Shown here piece by piece: positions 10,887 to 19,192 of a DNA stretch of 64,000 nucleotides (positions are counted from its first letter, which is position 1; each line of letters begins with the position of its first letter). The stretch comes from an uncultured Oleiphilaceae bacterium (GTDB lineage: Bacteria; Pseudomonadota; Gammaproteobacteria; Pseudomonadales; Oleiphilaceae): positions 144,795 through 208,794 of the forward strand of contig CAJXUY010000006.1 of NCBI GenBank assembly GCA_913060665.1, given 5' to 3'. The notes beneath the pieces were generated by a model that was given only the letters and a program-made list of their open reading frames with translations, searched no databases and was not told where the DNA came from. The position numbers and the translations under genes were made by a program.

Positions 10887-11778
10887 TTTGCATACCTTCC
10901 ATATGTCGTTGTGATCGTTTAGCGTAAGCCTGAGATACACGATCGAAAATTATGGCGAGGGCAACGATGGCTAAACCGTTAAAAAGCCCAAGCGTAAAGT
11001 ATTGATTAGTAATAGATTTAAGTACCGGCTGGCCTAAACCTTTAACACCTATCATAGATGCTATAACCACCATTGAGAGCGCCATCATAATCGTCTGGTT
11101 GATACCGGCCATGATGGTAGGCATCGCTAAGGGGAGTTGAACACCCAATAACCGTTGAGTGGAATTCGCACCATAAGCAGTCGCCGCTTCGAGTACTTCT
11201 TTATCAACCAATCGTATACCTAGGTTGGTTAAACGAATAACAGGAGGAATGGCGTAGATAATGACAGCAATGACGCCAGGTATTTTGCCGATACCGAGTA
11301 ACATAACCACGGGTATTAGGTATACGAATGCAGGCATGGTTTGCATGACATCAAGCATGGGGGTGATAACGCTTTGTGCTTTATCTGAGCGCGCCATAAT
11401 AATGCCAATGGGGATGCCTAATGCTATGGCCATGAGTGTGCAAACGGTGATGATGCTCATCGTTCGCATGGTATTTTCCCACATGCCGAAATAACCGATG
11501 GCGAGAAACGAAATTACGACGCCTAAGCAGAGCTTCCAGGAGCGACAGGCTATATAGACAATAGCGGTGACGACAATAATGACCAACCACCAAGGTGTCG
11601 CGAGCAATAGCTTTTCGAACCAAACGAGGAAGATAAGAAGAGGGTCAAAAAATGCTTCGATTGATTCTCCATATTCTCTTGAAAAATCACGGTATGCAGA
11701 ATCCAATGATTTACGAATGCCTGTTAAGTCCGCCCTATCCATCTGCGGAAATTTTGTTAACCATGACGATTCAGCCAT
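10879..11778 (-). CDS. proW: Glycine/proline betaine ABC transporter, permease subunit
   Basis: Inner-membrane permease of the betaine importer, 299 residues. An N-terminal amphipathic segment with a transmembrane helix near residue 63-80 is followed by a core of about six hydrophobic helices (GYFGMWENTMRTMSIITVCT onward). It contains the EAA-type coupling loop VLEAATAYGANSTQRLLGVQLP that contacts ProV. Length is slightly shorter than E. coli ProW, as is normal for this branch. It follows proX after 72 bp, a gap that contains a hairpin which may lower downstream expression. Confidence 0.95.
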   Translation of the reverse strand: MAESSWLTKFPQMDRADLTGIRKSLDSAYRDFSREYGESIEAFFDPLLIFLVWFEKLLLATPWWLVIIVVTAIVYIACRSWKLCLGVVISFLAIGYFGMWENTMRTMSIITVCTLMAIALGIPIGIIMARSDKAQSVITPMLDVMQTMPAFVYLIPVVMLLGIGKIPGVIAVIIYAIPPVIRLTNLGIRLVDKEVLEAATAYGANSTQRLLGVQLPLAMPTIMAGINQTIMMALSMVVIASMIGVKGLGQPVLKSITNQYFTLGLFNGLAIVALAIIFDRVSQAYAKRSQRHMEGMQNG

Positions 11779-11810
11779 GCATTGGACCCTCTTGTAAGTG
11801 TATCGCGAAA

Positions 11811-11837
11811 AGCCTCAGTCTATTTCTGAGTGAGGCT
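11811..11837 (-). terminator. Intercistronic hairpin between proX and proW
   Basis: AGCCTCA (11811-11817) pairs with TGAGGCT (11831-11837). Read on the minus strand the hairpin is followed by TTTT. The position after the first gene for an abundant binding protein suggests a partial terminator or an mRNA stabiliser that sets higher proX levels. Confidence 0.55.
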
Positions 11838-11850
11838 CATTTTGTTAGGT

Positions 11851-12849
11851 CTATAAGTCGGCTAGTGCTTTCGTAATTTTGTCTGCGACTTCTTTAGATA
11901 CCCAAGGCTTCCAACTGTCAGGGTGTTGAGTTAAAAAATACTCCATGGCTACATCACCATCAGCCTGGTTGTCTTCCATCCATGCGAGTAATTCGTTCAT
12001 TTGGGCATTTTTAAACGAGCGTTTTGTCAGGTAGTCATAGGCGGCTGGCGCTTTGCTCGCAAACGCTTCGGTGGTGACGGTTTGGACTAAAGAAGGTGGG
12101 TACATGGTCACTTTTGGGTCTAGGCAGTCTTCTTTTGAGGTGCAGCGGATAAACTCATCTTTGCTAACACCTGAGCCAAAATCGACTTTGACCATTTTGT
12201 ATTTCCCTAATACAGCAGTGGGTGCCCAGTAGTAACCAAACCACGCCTCTTCACGCGCGTAAGCTTTGGCAATTGAACCCGATAAGCCTGCACCTGAACC
12301 GGGATCGATTAGGTCAAACCCTGCATCAGATAGTTTCAATGCATTATAAAGGTTGCCCGATGATATTTGACAGTTCCAGCCTGCTGGGCAGCCGTAGAAT
12401 GCTGATCTTTCGGGGTCTTCTGGGTGTTTAAATAGAGAGAAATTTTTGATTACGCCTTCAATAGTCGCCAGTGAAGGGTCATTATCGACCATATACTGAG
12501 GCACCCAGAAACCCTCTTCACCGCCGTCTGATAGGGAGTTACCTGCAAAACGCAGGCGCTTCTCTTCGACACCTTTATCGAGAGCTTTTCTCATGGCGTT
12601 GCTCCACATCTCAGGGGCTATATCGGGCTCTCCCTTTTCGATCATAGAGGTACCGGTTGGCATGGTGTCGCCTGGCACTAACTCAGCGTCGCAGCCGTAC
12701 CCCTTTTCAAGAATAAATTGGTCAATATTGGCTATTAAACTAGCAGAGCTCCAATTCATATCGGCAATAGTGACTTTTCCGCAAGTATCGCCTGCCTGTG
12801 CAAGGGTGCTGGCGATCGTCAATGGTAACGCTACAAAAATAGACTTCAT
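11851..12849 (-). CDS. proX: Betaine ABC transporter, periplasmic substrate-binding protein
   Basis: The 332-residue periplasmic receptor that captures glycine betaine or a related quaternary amine and delivers it to ProW. It has a Sec signal peptide (MKSIFVALPLTIASTLAQAG). The mature OpuAC-type domain starts DTCGKVTIADMNWSSASLIA and contains many aromatic residues able to form a cation-pi cage (for example PEMWSN, WVPQYM, WFGYYWAP). Cys pairs such as YGCPAGWNC and RCTSKEDC suggest disulfides. ATG 12849 is chosen because AGGAAATCTT precedes it and the signal peptide starts there; an upstream in-frame ATG would add 11 residues. It is the promoter-proximal gene of the operon. Confidence 0.94.
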   Translation of the reverse strand: MKSIFVALPLTIASTLAQAGDTCGKVTIADMNWSSASLIANIDQFILEKGYGCDAELVPGDTMPTGTSMIEKGEPDIAPEMWSNAMRKALDKGVEEKRLRFAGNSLSDGGEEGFWVPQYMVDNDPSLATIEGVIKNFSLFKHPEDPERSAFYGCPAGWNCQISSGNLYNALKLSDAGFDLIDPGSGAGLSGSIAKAYAREEAWFGYYWAPTAVLGKYKMVKVDFGSGVSKDEFIRCTSKEDCLDPKVTMYPPSLVQTVTTEAFASKAPAAYDYLTKRSFKNAQMNELLAWMEDNQADGDVAMEYFLTQHPDSWKPWVSKEVADKITKALADL

Positions 12850-13203
12850 AAGATTTCCTGTAATAAGTGACGTGTTGATCATAAGTTACACTGATAATGA
12901 TTAGATATCTAATGATTAGAGGTCAAAACACATTATTACAGCAATTATAGGCGACACTGGAAGAGTGAAAACCGTTACGAGCACTATAGCTAACGATATC
13001 GCGCATTCTTTCCTGTTAGGAGGTCACTGTGCTGTTAGAGCTACCTTTATAGAATTTTATTTACAGTCAAAACAATTAAAACTGGAAAAAGGCATAACAA
13101 CGGGTATAGGGACTAAACAAATATAAAACTTGGGGAAGGCTTGGCAGAGAGTAATACTAAGAGGTGTAACAGGAGACATTAGATGCCTCCTGCAGAGAAA
13201 TAT
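12850..13203. promoter_or_regulatory. proX upstream region with a repeated palindromic motif
   Basis: No gene is seen in this 354-bp spacer. At 12895-12920 the 11-mer TAATGATTAGA occurs twice with a 15-bp period, and the 14-bp perfect palindrome ATTAGATATCTAAT spans 12900-12913. The motif lies about 50-70 bp upstream of the proX start, where an operator for an osmolyte-responsive regulator could sit. A weak CAGGAG/CTCCTG hairpin near 13168-13190 follows the acyltransferase stop. The rest shows nothing recognisable. Confidence 0.45.
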
Positions 13204-14118
13204 TTAATAAATGGGGTCCTCACCTGGTGGTCGGGTTTTAAAACGCTTGTGGAGCCAGAGGTACTGATCTGGGTGACGTCTAATAGCGGCTTCGAGGTGT
13301 GTATTCCAGTCTTGAGCATCTTTTGCATCGTTTTCTCCGAAATTATCCATAATCGGCGAAAAGGCAATTTCGTACTGCCCGTTAGGATGACGGAATTGAC
13401 TCACTAGTATAATTGAAGCACCGGATTCACGTGCGATCCAGCTGGGAGCGTTAATACAGCCTGTTTTGACGCCAAAGAAGTCAACAAACTCAGCACTTCT
13501 TCGACCAAAGTCTTGATCGGCTGCATACCAAACGCTACCGCCTTCTTTTATATACTCGATCATGCCTTTGAGGTGTCGCTTGCTAAACCCCTTAATCCCG
13601 TAATGACGGAGCCGCCCTTTCTCGATCATACGGTCTATTACCGGGTTATCGTTAGGGCGATACATATACCCAGGTTTGTTCAACTGAGCCGCAAAAAAGG
13701 GTAGCGCCAGGTCAAAAATACTGAAATGTCCACCTAACAAAAGGACGCCTTTACCACGATTCTGAGCTTCTAACAGGTTCTCTTGGCCCGTAATAATGAG
13801 ATTATCAACGTAAGGTGTAACATCCCTCCACCATGCATGAATGGTTTCTAAAAAGCCTTTAGAGCAAGCAATGAAGGTATCTTCTACCAAGGTCGCTTGT
13901 TCTTCTTCGCTCAGTTCTGGAAAACAGACCGCGATATTCTTTTTGGCAACTTTGGTGCGACCTTTCAGCTTCTTATGAAGTAGTCGTCCTAGTTTTTCTC
14001 CCAATGCTTGTTTGGTACTCATGGGCAGTAGGGATAGACAAAATAAGATAAAAACAACAATCCATGTTGGCCATAGAGCGGGGTGCCAGACGGGGCGAAA
14101 CTTATTTTTTTTGGCCAT
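13204..14118 (-). CDS. Lipid A biosynthesis late acyltransferase (LpxL/HtrB family)
   Basis: A 304-residue inner-membrane enzyme that transfers a secondary fatty acyl chain from acyl-ACP to the lipid A precursor. One N-terminal transmembrane helix (PTWIVVFILFCLSLLP) precedes the acyltransferase fold. The catalytic HX4D motif is in GGHFSIFDLAL. Substrate-binding blocks include GYMYRPNDNPVIDRMIEKGR and WYAADQDFG. It ends LWLHKRFKTRPPGEDPIY, the usual C-terminal signature. The nearest context match is the glyQS-linked acyltransferase of Pseudomonas (PA0011 type). The gene is 166 bp downstream of glyS on the same strand, with a REP-like repeat in the gap. A second, diverged family member lies at 23159-24058. 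Confidence 0.92.
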   Translation of the reverse strand: MAKKNKFRPVWHPALWPTWIVVFILFCLSLLPMSTKQALGEKLGRLLHKKLKGRTKVAKKNIAVCFPELSEEEQATLVEDTFIACSKGFLETIHAWWRDVTPYVDNLIITGQENLLEAQNRGKGVLLLGGHFSIFDLALPFFAAQLNKPGYMYRPNDNPVIDRMIEKGRLRHYGIKGFSKRHLKGMIEYIKEGGSVWYAADQDFGRRSAEFVDFFGVKTGCINAPSWIARESGASIILVSQFRHPNGQYEIAFSPIMDNFGENDAKDAQDWNTHLEAAIRRHPDQYLWLHKRFKTRPPGEDPIY

Positions 14119-14158
14119 GGGCGCTTTCCTGAAAAACTTTTATGAAGGAGGAGTTTTT

Positions 14159-14235
14159 GTCACCCCCGCGAAGGCGGGGATCCATAAGACATTTAGAATG
14201 TTATTTGAATGGATTCCCGCCTTCGCGGGAATGAC
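14159..14235. repeat. REP/BIME-like inverted repeat pair
   Basis: Two 27-nt arms (14159-14185 and 14209-14235) are complementary except at three positions. Each contains its own GC-rich hairpin (CCCCGC GAAG GCGGGG, and CCCGC CTTC GCGGG). Sequence of the type ATTCCCGCCTTCGCGGGAAT is a widespread extragenic repeat in proteobacteria. It lies between glyS and the acyltransferase and could act as an attenuator or mRNA stabiliser. It stands out by GC content from the surrounding DNA. Confidence 0.85.
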
Positions 14236-14284
14236 AATAATGGTTCATCTTCGCTTTAAGTAAATGCCATTCTATACTTTGAAT

Positions 14285-16372
14285 TTATGAAGATAAAAGC
14301 GATATATCTGCAGCACTTAAGAATAGCGAGCGTAACTGATTCAGTAGTGCTAAACGGTTAATTTTCACTGCTTCATCATCGGCCATCACCATTACATCGT
14401 CAAAAAACCGGTCTATGCTAGGTCTTAATGAGGCTAATGATTGCAATGCTTCACTGTAGTTTCCTGCTGCGAATAGCGGGTTAACCTTTTGCGCTTGTTC
14501 TGCAATAGCGGAGGCTAGCTCTTTCTCTGCATCGAGTTCTAGCAGGTCACTATTTAACGTGGCTGCTAAATCATTAGCATGAACTTTACTGAGAATATTC
14601 GATACTCGCTTATTCGACGCTGCTAGCGCGGCGGCTTCTGGCAACTGACGGAATTGGTTGACGGCTTTAATGCGTTGATCAAAATCCAATGGTCGTGTCG
14701 GTCTACGAGCATGGACTGCAAGAAATACTTCCGCTGGGATACCCTCTTCTTCATACCAGGCACGGAATCGGTCAAGCATATAATCGACTACAGTATCTTT
14801 CAGTTTGTCGACTACTGGAGAGGCTGCTGACAGCTCCCCATGTTGCGCAATAGACCACTCAATACAATCAGCAAGGTCGAGGTTAAGCCCTTTCTCGACA
14901 ATAATACGCAAAATCCCCAGAGAGGATCGTCTAAGGGCAAAGGGGTCCTTAGTGCCCGTAGGGGGTTGTTTAATACCGAAAATACCGACTAAAGAGTCAA
15001 GTTTGTCAGCGATAGCGACAGCACAACCTGTTTTAGTAGACGGTAGTTGGTCGCCGGCAAAGCGAGGCATATATTGCTCGTTAAGCGCGATGGCTACCTC
15101 TTCTGGCTCACCATCATACTGAGCATAGTACATGCCCATAATGCCTTGAAGGTCGGTGAACTCGAGCACCATTTCGGAAACAAGGTCAGATTTCAGTAAC
15201 AGCCCTGCTCGTTTTGCGAGCTGTTCTTCACCGTCTATCGCCACGGCAATTTTACCAGCCAAGCCAGATGTTCGCTGAACTTTGTCGTAGATTGAACCGA
15301 GCTGTTTTTGGAAAACAATAGGCTTGAGTAGCTCAACCCGAGATTCCAAGCTCTGCTTTTTATCGGTTTCAAAGAAGAATGCAGCATCAGCAAGACGAGG
15401 TCTAATAACGCGTTCGTTGCCAGCGATAACCTGCGCAGGGTCTTTACTCTCAATATTACTGAGCGTAATAAAGTTAGGTAGCATCTTGCCGTTTGCATCG
15501 ACTACGTGAAAGTACTTTTGGTGTTCCTTCATCGATGAAATTAATGCTTCAGCGGGGACTTCAAGAAAACGCTCTTCGAAGCGACCAATGAGTGGTATAG
15601 GCCATTCGTTCAAAGCAGTGACTTCATCAAGCAGATTTTCATCGATTACCGCGTGTCCATTGACGGTTTCCGCGATAGCGGTGACGCCTGCACGTACTTT
15701 GGTACGACGTGCTTCGAAATCAGCAATAACATAGCCTTTTTCCAGCAGCGTGCTTTCGTATTCTGAAGGGTTATTGATAGTGAGTATTTCATTACAGTGG
15801 AAGCGATGACCTCGGGTTTGATTACCGGCTTTATGGCCTAAAATTTCACAATCAATAACCGATGAACCCGATAACATAATGACCCACTGAACAGGACGAA
15901 CAAATTCTACTCGTCGAGCACCCCAGCGCATACGCTTAGGGATAGGTAGTTGTGCCAGTGATTTAGTGACAATTTCAGGCAATAGTTCAACAGTCTTTTG
16001 GCCTGCTTGAACAGAGCGGTAAACTAACCATGCGCCCTTGTCTGTTTCCATCGTTTCAAGCTGGTCAACAGAGGCGCCGCAGGAACGAGCGAACCCTTGA
16101 AGTGCTCGTGTCGGGTTGCCGTCTGCGTCAAATGCAGCTTTAGCAGCCGGGCCCCGTTTTTCAACATTGTTATCAGGTTGTGTGTCACTGAGTTGATTAA
16201 CACGAACAGCCAAACGACGTGGTGCAGCAAATAATTCAACGGATGTAAACTCAAGGTTAGCGCTTTTTAAACCTTGTTGGATGCCATCTGAAAAAGCAGT
16301 AGAGAGTTTTTTAAGCGCCTTTGGTGGCAGCTCTTCGGTACCAATTTCGACCAGAAAATCTTGTGCAGACAT
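14285..16372 (-). CDS. glyS: Glycyl-tRNA synthetase beta subunit
   Basis: Beta chain of the bacterial heterotetrameric (alpha2beta2) glycyl-tRNA synthetase; it provides tRNA recognition while the alpha chain holds the aminoacylation site. The 695-residue product is the normal length. It starts [20 protein letters not shown], has the conserved PKRMRWG and SSMKEHQKYFHV blocks and the HD-like core KSDLVSEMVLEFTDLQGIMG. The C-terminal anticodon-binding-like region is also present. Its ATG overlaps the glyQ stop by one base (TAATG), so the two subunits are translationally coupled. Confidence 0.98.
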   Translation of the reverse strand: MSAQDFLVEIGTEELPPKALKKLSTAFSDGIQQGLKSANLEFTSVELFAAPRRLAVRVNQLSDTQPDNNVEKRGPAAKAAFDADGNPTRALQGFARSCGASVDQLETMETDKGAWLVYRSVQAGQKTVELLPEIVTKSLAQLPIPKRMRWGARRVEFVRPVQWVIMLSGSSVIDCEILGHKAGNQTRGHRFHCNEILTINNPSEYESTLLEKGYVIADFEARRTKVRAGVTAIAETVNGHAVIDENLLDEVTALNEWPIPLIGRFEERFLEVPAEALISSMKEHQKYFHVVDANGKMLPNFITLSNIESKDPAQVIAGNERVIRPRLADAAFFFETDKKQSLESRVELLKPIVFQKQLGSIYDKVQRTSGLAGKIAVAIDGEEQLAKRAGLLLKSDLVSEMVLEFTDLQGIMGMYYAQYDGEPEEVAIALNEQYMPRFAGDQLPSTKTGCAVAIADKLDSLVGIFGIKQPPTGTKDPFALRRSSLGILRIIVEKGLNLDLADCIEWSIAQHGELSAASPVVDKLKDTVVDYMLDRFRAWYEEEGIPAEVFLAVHARRPTRPLDFDQRIKAVNQFRQLPEAAALAASNKRVSNILSKVHANDLAATLNSDLLELDAEKELASAIAEQAQKVNPLFAAGNYSEALQSLASLRPSIDRFFDDVMVMADDEAVKINRLALLNQLRSLFLSAADISLLSS

Positions 16373-17328
16373 TACTTGCTCTCCCCTTCTTTCAGGCTGG
16401 CTAATACTTCATTTCTTAATGCTTCTGGTGCTAGAGGGAAGCCCAATTCTTGACGACGATCGAAGTACGACTGTGCAACAGCTCTTGAAAGGCTGCGCAC
16501 ACGAAGGATGAAACGTTGTCTTTCTGTTACTGAAATAGCATGGCGTGCATCGAGCATATTAAAGGTGTGGGAGGCTTTAAGTACTAGCTCGTAAGCGGGT
16601 AATGGAAGCCCTTCACCGATTAAACGCTGACTCTCTTTTTCATAAGTATCGAAGTTGGAAAATAGTGATTCAACATCGGCTTGCTCAAAGTTATAAGTCG
16701 ACATTTCTACTTCGTTTTGGTGGAATACATCACCATAAGTGACTACCCCTTCAGGGCCTTTTGCCCATACTAGATCATAAACGCTATCAACCCCTTGCAG
16801 GTACATGGCGATACGCTCAAGTCCGTAAGTAATCTCGCCTGTTACCGGAAAGCATTCAAGACCACCGACTTGTTGGAAGTAGGTAAACTGGGTCACTTCC
16901 ATACCATTTAACCAGATTTCCCAGCCTAGGCCCCAAGCGCCTAAGGTGGGTGATTCCCAGTTATCTTCTACAAAGCGGATGTCATGTACCAATGGATCGA
17001 TGCCCAACATTTTAAGTGAGTCCAGGTAAAGCTCCTGAATATTGTCAGGAGAAGGCTTTAAAACAACCTGAAACTGATAGTAATGCTGAAGCCTATTGGG
17101 GTTTTCACCATAGCGGCCATCGGTAGGGCGGCGGCTTGGCTGAACATATGCTGCGTTCCAGGTCTCTGGACCTATCGCGCGTAAAAAAGTAGCGGGGTGG
17201 AAGGTGCCAGCACCTACTTCCATATCTAATGGCTGAAGAACAACACAGCCCTGCTCTGCCCAATATTGTTGGAGAGCGATAATTAGGCCCTGAAAGGTAC
17301 TTGCATCGGGTTTGGTTTGACTAGTCAC
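16372..17328 (-). CDS. glyQ: Glycyl-tRNA synthetase alpha subunit
   Basis: Catalytic alpha chain of glycyl-tRNA synthetase (class IIc), 318 residues. Class II motifs are visible: [20 protein letters not shown], the motif 2 region [20 protein letters not shown], and [20 protein letters not shown] as motif 3. Typical start [20 protein letters not shown]. The promoter presumably lies in the 17329-17467 interval. glyQ-glyS followed by an LpxL-type acyltransferase is the same order as in Pseudomonas near the origin. Confidence 0.98.
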   Translation of the reverse strand: MTSQTKPDASTFQGLIIALQQYWAEQGCVVLQPLDMEVGAGTFHPATFLRAIGPETWNAAYVQPSRRPTDGRYGENPNRLQHYYQFQVVLKPSPDNIQELYLDSLKMLGIDPLVHDIRFVEDNWESPTLGAWGLGWEIWLNGMEVTQFTYFQQVGGLECFPVTGEITYGLERIAMYLQGVDSVYDLVWAKGPEGVVTYGDVFHQNEVEMSTYNFEQADVESLFSNFDTYEKESQRLIGEGLPLPAYELVLKASHTFNMLDARHAISVTERQRFILRVRSLSRAVAQSYFDRRQELGFPLAPEALRNEVLASLKEGESK

Positions 17329-17467
17329 GAAAAGTTCACCAGTTCGGTTATTTTATGAGTTCTGTTGGCGCTCACGGTATTTGCTCCGCGCGAGCGATTA
17401 TATATTTTTCTAAACCTGACATTATAGCGTGCCGCATGGTTTTTATGCACGTCATTAGATGCATAAA

Positions 17468-17507
17468 AAAGCCAACAATGCGGTCTGGGTAGGCGCTTGT
17501 TGGCTTT
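17468..17507 (-). terminator. Intrinsic terminator downstream of the YtoQ-family gene
   Basis: AAAGCCAACAA (17468-17478) pairs with TTGTTGGCTTT (17497-17507). Read on the minus strand the stem is followed by a T-rich run (from the AAAAAA at 17465-17470). It separates the YtoQ-family gene from the glyQS promoter. Confidence 0.8.
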
Positions 17508-17537
17508 ATTCGGTGGCGGTTCCGTTAAACAGGGTCT

Positions 17538-17978
17538 TTACTGGCTGATGTACTTCAATATCTCGACCACTTGCTGTGGCGTTTCAGTCACCGCCATTGC
17601 AGCACCATCTACTTCTTTTAGCGGGTGGGTTAACGAGGGGTCGTGCATAACAATAAGAGGGATGCCTAGTCCAATAGCGATACCGGCGTCAAAGGCTGCA
17701 TTCCACTGTTTATACTTCTCGCCAAACCTAACGACCACGACATCTGAGCGCTGAATAAGCGTATGGGTTCTGATTGAGTTTATTTTGGCCGCTTTGTGGT
17801 CTTTCCAGAATGGCTTTTCTTCGTCACCGAGAATTTTAACGCCCACTTCATCGCTGGACTCATGGTGAGTGACCGGGCTATAGGTGGTGATATCAAGCCC
17901 AGACTCTTTGATGCCTGACTCAATTTGCTCGCGCCAATCGCTATGAATTTCGCCCGAGAGGTAAATGCTGTAGTCCAT
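17538..17978 (-). CDS. YtoQ family protein
   Basis: A 146-residue small cytosolic protein resembling the uncharacterised YtoQ family, related in fold to nucleoside 2-deoxyribosyltransferase-like (Rossmannoid) proteins. Typical features are the start MDYSIYLSGEIHSDWREQIE, the central SDVVVVRFGEKYKQWNAAFD and the C-terminal GIPLIVMHDPSLTHPLKEVD. ATG 17978 is chosen because the family begins at this point and AGGAAAA lies upstream. No catalytic role is established for the family; a nucleotide or sugar binding role is inference from the fold. It is a single gene, with a terminator downstream and 81 bp to the response-regulator gene upstream. Confidence 0.82.
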   Translation of the reverse strand: MDYSIYLSGEIHSDWREQIESGIKESGLDITTYSPVTHHESSDEVGVKILGDEEKPFWKDHKAAKINSIRTHTLIQRSDVVVVRFGEKYKQWNAAFDAGIAIGLGIPLIVMHDPSLTHPLKEVDGAAMAVTETPQQVVEILKYISQ

Positions 17979-18059
17979 GGAGTTTTCCTTTTTAGAGGTC
18001 ATTAATACACATGAATTACATTCTACCTTACTTTGCTTTAAATTTGATGTTACCCAGCC

Positions 18060-19190
18060 TCAGTCCTCTTGCTGCATGAACGTGTATAGACTCTCTACCA
18101 CAACGCCCAGCTCTTTATCGAGGTCTTCGGTTGCTCGACTGGCTTCTTGTAGTTGTAACGATGTGTGGTTAGCGAGTAGCATGAGTTTCTTTTCCTGGTC
18201 GTCATCTAGTCCCAACCCAAATAGCATATTCTCAAGACTACTGACCATACCCTCTATGATTGATTGGGTGGTGTGGTGGTGGCCATGAAGTTTACTGCTA
18301 GTTTTTTTGGTCTGCTCTTCTGCAATGCGAATGACTTTACCCAAGAAGTGTTTACGTTGTTTTGTGGCAGACTCTTGTGCTTCCAAGGTAATTAAATGGC
18401 CGTTCGCGATGTCCATTAGTACAGCAAGGTGATCTTTTAAACGTCCACAGCGGTTTTCATCGTCTAAGGGCATATTTTTTATTAGCAATGTGACATGTTC
18501 ATTGCGAATAATCGTACGTATACCAATACTGACCATTCGCTCGCTACTGTTTGATACTTGCTGAAGTACTTTAGCTTCAATGGAATCTGCGGTACAGCCA
18601 ACAAAGTGCGGTGCGCCTGATGTGACCATCACCGATGTGCTGAGGCAAAATTCTTTAGCAATCGTCTGTATCGCTTCGCCTACCTCCTGAGGTGTTGTAA
18701 TAGTTTGAACATTTTTAACAAACTGAACGATTTGGCCTAGTTCACTGCTGGTAGTCATCGCCTCCATTGCGATTCGCATCGCTTCAGAGGCATCTGATTG
18801 TGCCGTTATTAAGCTTTGCTGGCGTGTTAAGCAGGCTGAAATTTTGCTAAATAGCCCTTCGGCATCTACCGGCTTAGTGAGATAGTCATCTGCCCCTGCT
18901 TCAAAGCCTTCGAGCCGCTGCTCTGCGCCTACTAATGCAGATACAAAAATGATCGGTAGATGTTCAGTTTCTTTTTGAGTCCGAAGCTGTACACAGACTT
19001 CGTAACCACTCATCCCTGGCATGGTGATATCGAGCAATATAAGGTCTGGAATTTCTTGGTTAACTTGCGTCAAACAAGACTCACCGGAGTCAGCTTCGAC
19101 CACGTCATAGTCATCTTCCAGCAGCATTTTGAGTAGCAATCGATTATCTGCTGCATCATCAACGACTAAAATCCGTGCTTTTGGATTCAT
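18060..19190 (-). CDS. Response regulator with REC domain and unusual GAF-like/helical output
   Basis: A 376-residue two-component response regulator. The N-terminal REC domain (about 5-125) has the acidic pocket VVDDAAD, the phospho-acceptor in LILLDITMPGMSGYE, the Thr/Ser switch FVSAL and the Lys in YLTKPVD. The rest lacks a DNA-binding, GGDEF, EAL or HD-GYP domain. A degenerate GAF-like stretch spans roughly 150-270. A helical C-terminus with a KLHGHHHTTQ His cluster follows. The gene starts 2 bp downstream of the hybrid kinase stop, so the two form an operon and the kinase phosphotransfer domain is the likely phosphate donor. The output is probably protein interaction; the target is unknown. 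Confidence 0.85.
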   Translation of the reverse strand: MNPKARILVVDDAADNRLLLKMLLEDDYDVVEADSGESCLTQVNQEIPDLILLDITMPGMSGYEVCVQLRTQKETEHLPIIFVSALVGAEQRLEGFEAGADDYLTKPVDAEGLFSKISACLTRQQSLITAQSDASEAMRIAMEAMTTSSELGQIVQFVKNVQTITTPQEVGEAIQTIAKEFCLSTSVMVTSGAPHFVGCTADSIEAKVLQQVSNSSERMVSIGIRTIIRNEHVTLLIKNMPLDDENRCGRLKDHLAVLMDIANGHLITLEAQESATKQRKHFLGKVIRIAEEQTKKTSSKLHGHHHTTQSIIEGMVSSLENMLFGLGLDDDQEKKLMLLANHTSLQLQEASRATEDLDKELGVVVESLYTFMQQED

Positions 19191-19192
19191 TC

